DNA of 17,325 nt from an uncultured Alphaproteobacteria bacterium (GTDB taxonomy: Bacteria; Pseudomonadota; Alphaproteobacteria; Rs-D84), in assembly GCA_934232895.1 (NCBI GenBank), contig CAKQGH010000014.1:1-17325 (forward strand), written 5' to 3'. Of this stretch, positions 1-6,638 are shown piece after piece (within the stretch, counting starts at the first letter, position 1; every line of letters starts with the position of its first letter). Position numbers and translations under genes: made by a program. A model generated the notes under the pieces. That model ran no database searches, was not told the DNA's origin, and saw nothing but the letters and a program-made list of their open reading frames with translations.

Positions 1-6
1 ATCCCA

Positions 7-170
7 TAAAATCCCCGCAATGCCGCGGTGGGTGTGGCGCGGCGCAAAAAAAGAAATGCCGAAAAAAACGGTGGTTTTTTACGGCATAAAAATGGGGTTG
101 CGAAATGGCGGATTTCTGGGTATAATTTCCGTATAAAAGTGCCGAAATTAAACCACCGTTTTTTTCGGCA
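7..170. repeat. Composite dispersed repeat with 21-bp inverted arms
   Basis: Two blocks. Block 7-77 recurs almost unchanged at 17217-17284. Block 109-170 recurs in inverted orientation at 17264-17325: 19 identical bases (109-127), 15 diverged bases (128-142), then 28 identical bases (143-170). Within this copy, 57-77 and 150-170 are perfect 21-bp inverted repeats. The RNA from 140-170 can form a hairpin (TGCCGAAA/TTTCGGCA). The block carries a promoter that appears to serve the downstream glycosyltransferase. No protein-coding content is convincing here. Confidence 0.8.
98..126 (+). promoter_or_regulatory. Sigma-70-like promoter inside the repeat
   Basis: TTGCGA (98-103), 17-bp spacer, TATAAT (121-126). 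The -10 lies in the repeated block, so the inverted copy at the window end also carries a TATAAT (17308-17313 on the minus strand). It should start transcription near 133, about 55 bases before the glycosyltransferase ATG. Confidence 0.6.
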
Positions 171-187
171 TAAAAATGGGGGCAAAT

Positions 188-1138
188 ATGAATTTTTCAA
201 ATATTTCATCGCGTCGAAAATTCTGGGCCAGATTGGCGACAGATTGGATACCCGTAAAATCATATCGCAAGGCATTGCGTGGAATTCTGTGGATGGGGGT
301 TGGCAACTATATGCGCGTATTGCGCGGCGATCGGGTTGCCAAATTTGATACCGAATTGTCCGTGGTTGCCATTATGAAAAACGAGGGCCCATATCTGAAA
401 GAATGGTTGGATTTTCACATATTGGCGGGGGTTGGCAAATTTTATCTGTATGACAACGGGTCAACCGATAATACGACCGATGTGTTGGCGCCATACATAT
501 CGCGCGGTGTTGTTGAATATAAATATTGGCCGGGGGTCGGACAACAAAATGTCGTTTATATCGATGCGTTGCGTAAATATTCGAACAAAACGCGTTGGAT
601 GGCGTTTATTGACCTGGATGAATTTATTGTGCCGGTGCAACATAAAACCATTCCAGAATTCTTGCATACATTGCCGCGCGGGTTTGGTGGGCTGGTTATG
701 TCGTGGGTTATGTATGGCTCGGCCGGGCATGTGACGCGCCCCGATGGCTTGGTTATGGAAAATTTCAAATACCATGCGGATGCATCGCGTGATTCCGGGT
801 GCAAATCAATTGTAAACCCACGGTTGGTTGTGCGGCTAAGTAATCCGCACATTCACGCCGTTGCCGGATTTTTGGTTGATGAAAATGGTCGCAAATTGGG
901 ATACATAGACCAAACGCATAACCCACCATCGCACAATAAAATTCGTTGTAATCATTATCTGACCAAATCGTACGAAGAATACATCGCGCGTGGCACCAGG
1001 TTTGGGGGCGGTGCTCGTGTTATGGGGGGGGCAAACGGCCACCGGTCGCCCGAAAAGTTCAAACAGAACGACACGAATGATGTATTTGACCCGATTATGG
1101 ATTCGTGGATTCCACGCGTTAAATCGTTCAAGTTGTGA
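188..1138 (+). CDS. Glycosyltransferase, GT2/GT92-like (Glyco_tranf_2_4 type)
   Basis: Predicted 316-residue glycosyltransferase, probably acting at the inner membrane on LPS or another surface glycan (inference). The GT-A start is visible as LSVVAIMKNEGPYLKEW at about residues 57-73, followed by YLYDNGSTDNT (87-97) and the metal-binding FIDLDEF motif (140-146, D-x-D at 142-144). This order matches the Glyco_tranf_2_4/GT92 group; sugar donor and acceptor cannot be told. ATG 188 is preferred to ATG 176 because GGGGG at 178-182 then sits 5 bases upstream as a ribosome site. The N-terminus WIPVKSYRKALRG (20-32) resembles the N-terminus of the kinase at 11633-12370, suggesting a shared envelope role. 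It stands alone, between a repeat-borne promoter and a bidirectional terminator. Confidence 0.85.
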   Translation: MNFSNISSRRKFWARLATDWIPVKSYRKALRGILWMGVGNYMRVLRGDRVAKFDTELSVVAIMKNEGPYLKEWLDFHILAGVGKFYLYDNGSTDNTTDVLAPYISRGVVEYKYWPGVGQQNVVYIDALRKYSNKTRWMAFIDLDEFIVPVQHKTIPEFLHTLPRGFGGLVMSWVMYGSAGHVTRPDGLVMENFKYHADASRDSGCKSIVNPRLVVRLSNPHIHAVAGFLVDENGRKLGYIDQTHNPPSHNKIRCNHYLTKSYEEYIARGTRFGGGARVMGGANGHRSPEKFKQNDTNDVFDPIMDSWIPRVKSFKL

Positions 1139-1151
1139 TAAATAAGTTATA

Positions 1152-1177
1152 AAAAAACCGCCAATTGGCGGTTTTTT
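1152..1177. terminator. Bidirectional intrinsic terminator
   Basis: Perfect 26-bp palindrome: A-tract, CCGCCAATTGGCGG, T-tract. It lies between the convergent glycosyltransferase and rpmG and works for both strands. Confidence 0.9.
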
Positions 1178-1180
1178 GAA

Positions 1181-1360
1181 TTAGTGAGACATTTTACCTT
1201 CGGTCATAACCACATGCTTGCGCAATTTCGGGTCATATTTACGAAACTTCATTTTGCCCGCTGTGTTTTCAGACTTGGTATTTTTGGTGGTTGTGTAATA
1301 ATAGCCGGTTTCCTTGTTTTCCAGCTTTACAACTTCTTTGCTGCCTTTTTTAGATGCCAT
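1181..1360 (-). CDS. rpmG: 50S ribosomal protein L33
   Basis: Encodes 59 residues: MASKKGSKEVVKLEN, then ETGYYYTTTKNTKS, and ending with KYDPKLRKHVVMTEGKMSH. This is the typical bL33 pattern (a repeated-aromatic beta strand and a KYDP..RKHV C-terminus) at normal length. It lacks the CxxC pairs of zinc-binding L33, so it is the zinc-independent form. AAGGG lies upstream of the ATG. A good promoter (1392-1420) precedes it and the palindromic terminator at 1152-1177 follows its stop directly. L33 is a small late-assembling protein of the large subunit near the E site. Confidence 0.96.
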   Translation of the reverse strand: MASKKGSKEVVKLENKETGYYYTTTKNTKSENTAGKMKFRKYDPKLRKHVVMTEGKMSH

Positions 1361-1391
1361 TTTATTGCCCTTTATAATTATTCTGATGCCG

Positions 1392-1420
1392 ATTTTATGT
1401 TAAAAATTACTGGAAATCAA
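1392..1420 (-). promoter_or_regulatory. rpmG promoter
   Basis: On the minus strand: TTGATT (1415-1420), 17-bp spacer, TAAAAT (1392-1397), giving a leader of about 25 bases before rpmG. Confidence 0.6.
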
Positions 1421-1455
1421 GTCTTTTTTATCATAACCTTGTTTTTGTCAATCGT

Positions 1456-1540
1456 GCGGGCGTGGCGAAATTGGCAGACGCGCTGGATTTAGGTTCCAGT
1501 GGGGCAACCCATAGGAGTTCAAGTCTCCTCGCCCGCACCA
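1456..1540 (+). tRNA. tRNA-Leu(UAG)
   Basis: 85 nt including encoded CCA. Acceptor GCGGGCG (1456-1462) pairs with CGCCCGC (1530-1536). Anticodon loop TTTAGGT gives UAG, reading CUA and other CUN codons. The D-arm GCG/CGC is intact. The long variable arm typical of class II tRNAs is TGGG-GCAA-CCCA, with a GNRA loop. Closely similar to E. coli tRNA-Leu(UAG). Confidence 0.97.
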
Positions 1541-1590
1541 ATAATAATGCTCGTGGCGACTACGACGCTGTGCGTCGTGTGGTTGCGCCG

Positions 1591-1675
1591 TCAGGCGCGA
1601 CCAAATTGGCAGACGCGCTGGATTTAGGTTCCAGTGGGGCGACCCATAGGAGTTCAAGTCTCCTCGCCCGCACCA
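1591..1675 (+). pseudogene. Broken tandem copy of tRNA-Leu(UAG)
   Basis: Positions 1603-1690 repeat 1468-1555 at an offset of 135 bp, differing at one base in the variable-arm loop (GCAA to GCGA, both GNRA) plus a one-base difference after CCA. The anticodon, variable, T and 3' acceptor parts plus CCA are intact. The 5' acceptor and D-stem bases are replaced (TCAGGCG..ACC in place of GCGGGCG..GCG), so the acceptor has mismatches and the D-stem cannot form. The preceding 48 bp hold two hairpins: ACGACG/CGTCGT, and GGTTGCGCC/GGCGCGACC with one wobble. Probably not a working tRNA. Confidence 0.8.
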
Positions 1676-1690
1676 ATCAATAATGCTCGT

Positions 1691-1810
1691 TTAATATACT
1701 GGGTAATTGCGGGGATACGCCGAATCCGGATGCGACAGGTCGCTTTTCACACCACACGCGGCCATGGTCATCGTCGCTATCAATAAAAATCCAATAAATG
1801 CCTTGCTCAT
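1691..1810 (-). CDS. Tiny lipoprotein, LptM (YifL)-like
   Basis: 39 residues starting at ATG 1810: a basic N-terminus, hydrophobic FIGFLLIATMTM and a lipobox-like MAAC (Cys19). The mature part CGVKSDLSHP fits the short CGxKxxLxxP pattern of LptM-type lipoproteins, which in E. coli assist LptD maturation in the outer membrane (family knowledge). A longer upstream frame exists (to 1873), but the promoter at 1818-1846 overlaps it, so the short form is preferred. No Shine-Dalgarno is seen; the mRNA is probably leaderless. The LptM assignment rests on a very short motif; an unrelated small lipoprotein is possible. Confidence 0.7.
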   Translation of the reverse strand: MSKAFIGFLLIATMTMAACGVKSDLSHPDSAYPRNYPVY

Positions 1811-1817
1811 ACGGGTG

Positions 1818-1846
1818 ATTATACCTGTTGCCGATGGAATAGTCAA
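1818..1846 (-). promoter_or_regulatory. Near-consensus promoter at the lipoprotein ATG
   Basis: Minus strand TTGACT (1841-1846), exactly 17 bp, TATAAT (1818-1823). The -10 ends 7 bases before the ATG at 1810, so transcription would start at or one base before the initiation codon. Confidence 0.75.
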
Positions 1847-1882
1847 ATATTTGGGGTTCTGGTTTTTATTCATTGGAATTTT

Positions 1883-3106
1883 ATGATAAAATACCCAATT
1901 ATGATTCCCGTGGTAAAAAACAGATTTTCGCGCGATATGCGTTTGATGATTGCGCTGGCGGCGTTGCGCAATGTGTATGAATTGTTTTTTTGTACATTTT
2001 TCGTTTCATATATTATGCATTTTGCCGCAAATGATATTGTTTCGGTTGGTGTGTATAAATTGTTTGAATATGTGGGCACTTGTGCGGGATTTTTTGCATT
2101 TGCCAATTGGTGTAAACAGCGCAGTAAAATCACCGTATTCGCATTACAATTCATAACCAAAATTATGTTGCTGGGCGCAATAATCTTGGCCGGGCATGGC
2201 ATTACGGAATATGTGGTGCCAATGGGGCTGATTTATGGGGTTGGGGCGGCAATGTTCTATTTGCCATTGAATACGATGCTGTGCGAAAAGGTGCCGACCC
2301 AAATGATGGGGCGATACATCGGATTCCGCAATGCCACCATGTACGCGGTCAAGGTTGCCGCCCCGGTTATATTGGGATTATTTATCACGGTTGGGTCATA
2401 TACCGAAATGGCGGCGGCATTGATGGTGATTGCGGTGGCGGAATTGGCCATGACAATGATGTTGTCGCCGTCGCGGCATCGGACGCGCCGCCCAATTGAT
2501 TTTATCGGGTTCTGGGCGTGCGTGATGCGATTCCGCGTTTTGCGTACAATGTTTTATGGCGAAATATGCCGCGGATTTGCCGTTGGTTTAATGACGGCGA
2601 TTATTCCGATGTACACAATTTATATGTTTCACACGGATTTGAATCTGGGGATATTGACCACACTGTTTTCACTGTGCACGGTTGTGTGTTCGTATGTCTT
2701 TGGGCGGTTTATACCGCGCCGGCGCTATGTGGGGGCGTTGATGCTGTGTGCCGCGGTCACGGCGGTGGGAATGGGAACATTTGTGGCATATACCGTGCCG
2801 GCGACATTTATATTGTATAATTTCGTATACGCATCGGCGATAACTTTGTTTTCCCAGATAAACGAGGTCGGCCTGTATTCATTGTCGCATTCGCGGTGCG
2901 TCACGGACAATCATAAAATAGAATTTTTCGTTCTGCGCGATTTCAGTTTATTTATCGGGCGGTGGATTGGTTTTGTGGGGCTGATTTATGTTGGTATATT
3001 TGGTGGCCACACGTGGTTGCGGTGGTATTTGATAGTGATTATTGCGGCATTGCTGGGTGCCCAGTTTTTATCTGGCAAAATATTGGCCGCATTGCGCAAT
3101 CGGTAA
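1883..3106 (+). CDS. MFS-type membrane transporter, substrate unknown
   Basis: 407-residue polytopic inner-membrane protein with about 11-12 hydrophobic segments (for example around residues 22-45, 80-105, 110-130, 158-190, 230-270 and 290-330). There is a central basic loop, SPSRHRTRRP, between the two halves, and another, RFIPRRRYVG, in the second half, as in major facilitator transporters. No motif points to a substrate. Two starts are possible: ATG 1883, or ATG 1901, which begins MIPVVKNRF. Neither has a Shine-Dalgarno; a TAAAAT at 1887-1892 would favour 1901 as a near-leaderless start, though its -35 is poor. It precedes oleate hydratase on the same strand by 94 bp; a functional link is not shown. 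Confidence 0.8.
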   Translation: MIKYPIMIPVVKNRFSRDMRLMIALAALRNVYELFFCTFFVSYIMHFAANDIVSVGVYKLFEYVGTCAGFFAFANWCKQRSKITVFALQFITKIMLLGAIILAGHGITEYVVPMGLIYGVGAAMFYLPLNTMLCEKVPTQMMGRYIGFRNATMYAVKVAAPVILGLFITVGSYTEMAAALMVIAVAELAMTMMLSPSRHRTRRPIDFIGFWACVMRFRVLRTMFYGEICRGFAVGLMTAIIPMYTIYMFHTDLNLGILTTLFSLCTVVCSYVFGRFIPRRRYVGALMLCAAVTAVGMGTFVAYTVPATFILYNFVYASAITLFSQINEVGLYSLSHSRCVTDNHKIEFFVLRDFSLFIGRWIGFVGLIYVGIFGGHTWLRWYLIVIIAALLGAQFLSGKILAALRNR

Positions 3107-3136
3107 ATTTTCCTGGGGCGGGGGATTACTGTCCTG

Positions 3137-3165
3137 TTTAACGGCGCGCCCACACGCATTATGAT
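3137..3165 (+). promoter_or_regulatory. Possible promoter of oleate hydratase
   Basis: TTTAAC (3137-3142), 17 bp, TATGAT (3160-3165). The leader would be about 30 bases with AAGGGG before the ATG at 3201. The -35 is a weak match. Confidence 0.35.
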
Positions 3166-3200
3166 GTAGTACATAAATTTTATAACCAAAGGGGAAAATT

Positions 3201-4973
3201 ATGTATCACACCAGTGGCAATTACGAAGCATTTGCCGACGCGCGCAAACCGGCAAATGTGGATAAAAAATCGGCATACATTGTAGGTGGCGGCCTGGCCG
3301 GATTGGCGGCGGCGGTCTTTATGATACGCGACGCGAAAATGTTTGGCAAAAAAATTCACATTTTCGAAGAACTGGCCATCCCAGGTGGCAGTATGGACGG
3401 TATCAAAAATCCAAAGTTGGGCTATATCATTCGTGGTGGCCGCGAAATGGAGGCGCATTTTGAAACCCTGTGGGATTTGTTTCGGTCTATTCCGTCACTC
3501 GAAGATGAAAAAGTGTCGGTGCTGGATGAATTTTATTGGCTGAACAAAGATGACCCCAGTTTTTCCCACACGCGTATAATTGAAAAGCGCGGCAAGCAAA
3601 TTCCGACCGACGGCAAATTGACATTGACCCCGCGGGCGATTCGTGAATTGGTTGACCTGGCCATGACACCCGAAGATAAATTGCAAGATGTTCAAATTGA
3701 CCAAGTGTTCAGTGAAGAATTCTTTGCATCTAATTTCTGGATGTATTGGGCAACGATGTTTGCGTTTGAACGCTGGTCCAGTGCGATGGAAATGCGCCGG
3801 TACATATTGCGCTTTATCCATCATGTGGGCAGTTTGGCCGATATGTCTGCGTTAAAGTTCACAAAATATAATCAATACGAATCGCTGATTACGCCATTGG
3901 TGCGCTGGTTGACGGCGCGTGGCGTTGTGTTCCACTATGACACGCGTGTGACCAATGTGGTGATTGATTCCGGTGCATCGACCAAGGTCGCGAAATCTAT
4001 TGAAATGGTGCGCGGCGGGCGCAAGAAAACAATCAACCTGTCGCCAGATGATTTGGTGTTTATCACAAATGGATCTATTACCGAAAACAGCACATACGGC
4101 GACAACGATACCCCCGCGCCAAAGCCACAGGGCCTGGGTGCCAGTTGGGATTTGTGGAAAAACATTGCGGCACAAAATGTCGAATTTGGGCGGCCTGAAA
4201 AATTCTGTGAAAATATCCCGGCGGCAAATTGGGTTATGTCGGCAACAATTACTTTGACCGATGACCGCGTTGTTCCGTATATCAAAAAGATTTGCAAGAA
4301 AGACCCACACAGTGGTTCCATTGTATCCAGCGGTCCCGTCACAATTCGCGATTCAAATTGGCTGTATGGATTTTCGATTTCGCGCCAGCCGCATTTTCGC
4401 GCGCAAAAGAAAAACGAAATCGTGGTGTGGACATACGGATTGCTGTCGGATACAACGGGCAATTATGTGAAAAAGAAAATCGCCGATTGTTCCGGCGCGG
4501 AACTGTGCGCGGAATGGTTGTACCATATTGGCGTTCCAATGGCCGAAATCGAAGACATTGCGCACAATGCATCGCACACCGTACCGTGCCACATGCCGTT
4601 TATTTCGACATATTTTATGCCACGCGCATTGGGCGACCGCCCACTGGTCGTGCCAAAGGGTGCGGTCAATTTCGCATTTATCGGAAACTATGCCGAAACC
4701 GAACGCGATACGGTGTTCACAACCGAATATTCGGTTCGCACCGCGATGGAGGCCGTGTACACATTGCTGAATGTTGACCGCGGTGTGCCCGAGGTATTCG
4801 ATTCATGTTTTGATGTCCGCGTTCTGATGCGCAGTGTGTATTACCTGAACGATAAAAAGAAACTGGCCGATATAGAAATGCCGTGGTTTATGAAATTGCT
4901 GGGCGCGGCCGGTCTGAAACGCGTGCGCGGCACATATATCGCCGAATTGATGCATCAAGAAGGATTGATATAG
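3201..4973 (+). CDS. ohyA: Oleate hydratase (MCRA family)
   Basis: 590-residue FAD protein that adds water to the cis-9 double bond of oleate and related unsaturated fatty acids, giving 10-hydroxy fatty acids; the family is a peripheral membrane enzyme that detoxifies host or dietary fatty acids. The FAD-binding YIVGGGLAGLAAAVF lies at 26-40, IPGGSMDG at 60-67 and the conserved RGGREM at 78-83. Glu82 and Tyr201 (MRRYILRF) have the same 119-residue spacing as the catalytic Glu/Tyr pair described for characterised oleate hydratases (E82/Y201 in Staphylococcus aureus OhyA). A NWLYGFSISRQPHF segment (386-399) matches the conserved C-terminal active-site region. Length is normal and intact. The start has AAGGGG 6-7 bases upstream. 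A terminator follows at 4991. Its occurrence here suggests exposure to free fatty acids, as in a gut (inference). Confidence 0.95.
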   Translation: MYHTSGNYEAFADARKPANVDKKSAYIVGGGLAGLAAAVFMIRDAKMFGKKIHIFEELAIPGGSMDGIKNPKLGYIIRGGREMEAHFETLWDLFRSIPSLEDEKVSVLDEFYWLNKDDPSFSHTRIIEKRGKQIPTDGKLTLTPRAIRELVDLAMTPEDKLQDVQIDQVFSEEFFASNFWMYWATMFAFERWSSAMEMRRYILRFIHHVGSLADMSALKFTKYNQYESLITPLVRWLTARGVVFHYDTRVTNVVIDSGASTKVAKSIEMVRGGRKKTINLSPDDLVFITNGSITENSTYGDNDTPAPKPQGLGASWDLWKNIAAQNVEFGRPEKFCENIPAANWVMSATITLTDDRVVPYIKKICKKDPHSGSIVSSGPVTIRDSNWLYGFSISRQPHFRAQKKNEIVVWTYGLLSDTTGNYVKKKIADCSGAELCAEWLYHIGVPMAEIEDIAHNASHTVPCHMPFISTYFMPRALGDRPLVVPKGAVNFAFIGNYAETERDTVFTTEYSVRTAMEAVYTLLNVDRGVPEVFDSCFDVRVLMRSVYYLNDKKKLADIEMPWFMKLLGAAGLKRVRGTYIAELMHQEGLI

Positions 4974-4988
4974 AGCATAGAGCATAGA
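4974..4988 (+). repeat. Short GAGCATA repeat
   Basis: Two tandem AGAGCATAG units directly after the ohyA stop. They match the purine-rich GAGCA family at 6351-6418, 8342-8374, 12946-12987 and 16886-16903. Confidence 0.5.
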
Positions 4989-4990
4989 AA

Positions 4991-5017
4991 AACGCCCCCC
5001 CACGGGGGCGTTATATT
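4991..5017 (+). terminator. Intrinsic terminator after ohyA
   Basis: Stem AACGCCCCC (4991-4999) / GGGGGCGTT (5004-5012), loop CCAC, followed by a short AT-rich tail rather than a clean T-run. Confidence 0.7.
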
Positions 5018-5021
5018 ATCC

Positions 5022-5050
5022 TTGACAATTTATATTTTGCCAGTTATAAT
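5022..5050 (+). promoter_or_regulatory. Consensus promoter of tRNA-Glu
   Basis: Perfect TTGACA (5022-5027), 17 bp, perfect TATAAT (5045-5050), ending 22 bases before the tRNA. Confidence 0.92.
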
Positions 5051-5072
5051 TTGCCGGCAATTTTTAAGTTTT

Positions 5073-5147
5073 GGCCCCATCGTCTAATGGTTAGGACACC
5101 GCCCTTTCAAGGCGAGAATCCCGGTTCGAATCCGAGTGGGGCTGCCA
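5073..5147 (+). tRNA. tRNA-Glu(UUC)
   Basis: 75 nt with encoded CCA. GGCCCCA pairs with TGGGGCT (one G-U at 1:72), discriminator G. Anticodon loop CTTTCAA gives UUC. Two stem imperfections are visible: C27-A43 at the top of the anticodon stem and C50-A64 in the T-stem. It is still flanked by an ideal promoter and terminator, so it is probably functional. Confidence 0.95.
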
Positions 5148-5154
5148 AAATAAT

Positions 5155-5178
5155 AAACCACCCTTTGGGTGGTTTTTT
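5155..5178 (+). terminator. Terminator after tRNA-Glu
   Basis: AAACCACCC (5155-5163), TTT loop, GGGTGGTTT (5167-5175) running into a T-tract. Confidence 0.88.
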
Positions 5179-5225
5179 ATTTTGTGGGGTGTCCGGGTAA
5201 ATCAGGTCACCTTTTTAGTGTATTG

Positions 5226-5255
5226 CCATAAAAAAACGCCCCCGTGGGGGCGTTT
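5226..5255 (-). terminator. Terminator of the META lipoprotein gene
   Basis: Minus-strand stem AAACGCCCCC (5255-5246) / GGGGGCGTTT (5243-5234) with a 2-base loop and a following T-run, 19 bases after the gene's stop. About 90 bases between this and the tRNA-Glu terminator hold nothing recognisable. Confidence 0.85.
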
Positions 5256-5273
5256 GTGTTGGAATGGCGAATA

Positions 5274-5735
5274 TTATTCCGCGGTGGCCGCAGGTACATC
5301 AACGGTGATGATTTCGCTGTCTTCGACAATGGTGGTGTCGTCTGGCAATTCGGCGACCTGTTTGAATATCATTTTGCGGCCGTTGTTTGCCGTCAGTGTC
5401 AATGTGCCCGCGTTCAGGTTATATTTTTCAACCGTGGACAAGAATTCGAAATATTCGCGTTCGGTTGCCATTGCGTCGCGTGGGCCCATCATCATGGTCA
5501 TGGCGCCTTGGTCAAATTTGATGCTGTCGCCGTGGGCGGTGTACGAACCGTTGTACAGATTTACCACCTGGCCATAGAAACGCATTTCATTTGCGTCAAA
5601 CGCCAGTGTAATGTTTGTACCATTTCCGTTGGCAATGAAATTAGTCCCGCGCAGTGCGGCTGGGTTTTGTGCGTTATCGCCACATGCGGCCAATGCCAAC
5701 AGTGTTGTGCCCAATGTAAATACTTTGAAAGTCAT
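5274..5735 (-). CDS. META-domain (HslJ-like) lipoprotein
   Basis: 153-residue lipoprotein. Signal MTFKVFTLGTTLLALAAC with the lipidated Cys at 18. The mature part from LRGTNF to KMIFKQV is a META domain (DUF306/HslJ family): MTMMMGPRDAMATEREYFEF then a loop and LNAGTLTLTANNGRKMIF are the family signatures. HslJ-type proteins are envelope proteins linked to heat, novobiocin or envelope stress; the biochemical function is unknown. ATG 5735 is chosen because AAGGGAG lies 8 bases upstream, which rejects the longer in-frame start at 5849. The C-terminus is acidic (PDDTTIVEDSEIITVDVP). Monocistronic, with its own terminator. Confidence 0.85.
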   Translation of the reverse strand: MTFKVFTLGTTLLALAACGDNAQNPAALRGTNFIANGNGTNITLAFDANEMRFYGQVVNLYNGSYTAHGDSIKFDQGAMTMMMGPRDAMATEREYFEFLSTVEKYNLNAGTLTLTANNGRKMIFKQVAELPDDTTIVEDSEIITVDVPAATAE

Positions 5736-5773
5736 ATTGTTTTCTCCCTTGGTGTGTTTTGTTCGTTGGATAT

Positions 5774-5801
5774 ACCATACCATTATTTCCAATAAAATCA
5801 A
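5774..5801 (-). promoter_or_regulatory. Possible promoter of the META lipoprotein gene
   Basis: Minus strand TTGATT (5796-5801), 16 bp, TATGGT (5774-5779). Predicted leader of about 30 bases that includes the strong ribosome site. Confidence 0.4.
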
Positions 5802-5837
5802 CCGCACACAATGCGTTTGTATTCCCAAGATTGCCAT

Positions 5838-5950
5838 AACAGGGGGCATACGCCGCCCCCCACCCGGCTTCCCAGAGGGGAATTTGGTTTTTCCCCGGTA
5901 CAGACTAAGTTCTCCTCCTGTGGAGGAGTACCCGAAGGGGGGAGGTGGTC
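5838..5950 (-). repeat. Composite GC-rich palindromic repeat, copy 1
   Basis: Reverse complement is similar along its length to 8433-8546, sharing AGACCACC, TCCACAGGAGGAGAACTT versus TCCACCGGAGGGGAACTT, and CCCTCTGGGAAGCCGG. It contains several stem-forming arms. Short open frames across it are by-products of the repeat. Confidence 0.75.
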
Positions 5951-5995
5951 TTTATATTTGAAATTTGAAACCGTGTGCAACATTACGCGCTCTCA

Positions 5996-6054
5996 AGACC
6001 ACCCCGTCCTGGCGGACACCCCTCCACCGGAGGGGAACTTACTCCGCGACGGGA
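5996..6054 (+). repeat. Composite repeat, half copy 2
   Basis: AGACCACCCCGTC, GCGGACACCCC, TCCACCGGAGGGGAACTT, then CTCCGCGACGGG. Same order as 8433-8490, and as the inverted copy at 16933-17004. Confidence 0.75.
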
Positions 6055-6084
6055 GGGACTGCGGTGCACAGAATAAAAAGAATT

Positions 6085-6149
6085 GTCATTCCTGCTCCGG
6101 GCCCCACAAAAGCGTCAGATTTTGTGGGTGGGCAAAGGCAGGAATAGGG
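6085..6149 (+). repeat. GTCATTCCTGC palindrome with a hairpin insert in its tip
   Basis: Arms GTCATTCCTGC (6085-6095) and GCAGGAATAGGGA (6138-6149). In the second copy (6260-6287, inverted) the loop is only 4 bases. Here it is a 42-bp insert (6096-6137) with CCGGGCCC, stem CACAAAA/TTTTGTG and GGTGGGC. Confidence 0.75.
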
Positions 6150-6259
6150 ACTATACAGTGCGAGTGTCAACGAGCCAAACACAGAATATCGCGGTGTACA
6201 GTGATATTGGTCCATTTTTACTGAACATTGTCCAACAACGAACGAAAGTAATTTCCAAG

Positions 6260-6287
6260 ACCCTATTCCTGCCTACGCAGGAATGAC
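6260..6287 (-). repeat. GTCATTCCTGC palindrome, simple copy
   Basis: Reverse complement has the same arms as 6085-6149 with a GTAG loop. The two copies face each other across about 110 bp (6150-6259) in which no gene is seen. Confidence 0.75.
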
Positions 6288-6350
6288 AAGTTTTTAAGTT
6301 TCCTATTCTTAAACTATATCACTTTATCACTATATCACTTACTCACTTTT

Positions 6351-6418
6351 CATTGCTCTCTGCTCTTTGCTCTCTCTGTCGGAGCGTCAGCGGAGACGGA
6401 TGTTCTTTGCTCTCTATG
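6351..6418 (-). repeat. GAGCA-rich repeat with GTCTCCGCTGACGCTCC core
   Basis: On the minus strand, AGAGAGCAAAG units flank a core ATCCGTCTCCGCTGACGC. The same core occurs inside priA (12946-12987). The stretch 5736-6457 as a whole (over 700 bp) holds only repeats and a short run of ATATCACT units (about 6314-6346); no gene. Confidence 0.7.
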
Positions 6419-6420
6419 AA

Positions 6421-6450
6421 AAAAACACACCGTTTCCGATGTGTTTTTTA
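6421..6450 (-). terminator. Terminator after tRNA-Asp
   Basis: A-tract/T-tract stem containing ACACA.CG / CG.TGTGT with one mismatch, loop TTTC. On the minus strand it follows the tRNA and ends in a T-run. Confidence 0.75.
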
Positions 6451-6457
6451 TTTATTC

Positions 6458-6534
6458 TGGCGGGATTGAAGGGGCTCGAACCCTCGACCTTCTGCGTGAC
6501 AGGCAGACGCTCTAACCAGCTGAGCTACAACCCC
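6458..6534 (-). tRNA. tRNA-Asp(GUC)
   Basis: 77 nt with encoded CCA. Acceptor GGGGTTG pairs with CAATCCC (one G-U). D-arm GCTC/GAGC. Anticodon loop CTGTCAC gives GUC. T-arm GAGGG-TTCGAGC-CCCTT. Confidence 0.97.
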
Positions 6535-6548
6535 AGAGCAAGGCATAT

Positions 6549-6575
6549 ATTATACTGTCGCAAATCCAAATGCAA
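6549..6575 (-). promoter_or_regulatory. Promoter of tRNA-Asp
   Basis: Minus strand TTGCAT (6570-6575), then TATAAT (6549-6554) at 15 bp, or TAATAT at 17 bp. It lies about 15 bases upstream of the tRNA. Confidence 0.6.
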
Positions 6576-6638
6576 GAGTTTTTTTCACGCAAAGTGAATT
6601 TACTTGCAAAAAATTGCCATTCGGGCAATAATACCATC

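Noticed and set aside
28..348. 106-residue open frame over the first repeat
   Set aside because: It translates the repeat and part of the glycosyltransferase in another frame; basic, low-complexity product with no family.
1184..1492. 102-residue plus-strand frame
   Set aside because: It lies antisense to rpmG and runs into tRNA-Leu; the minus-strand L33 is unmistakable.
1448..1683. Open frames across the tRNA-Leu pair on both strands
   Set aside because: They are translations of a tRNA and its duplicate; the repeated peptide reflects the DNA duplication.
5838..6290. CRISPR-like array
   Set aside because: Repeats are palindromic mosaics of unequal length and orientation, without regular spacers or cas genes.
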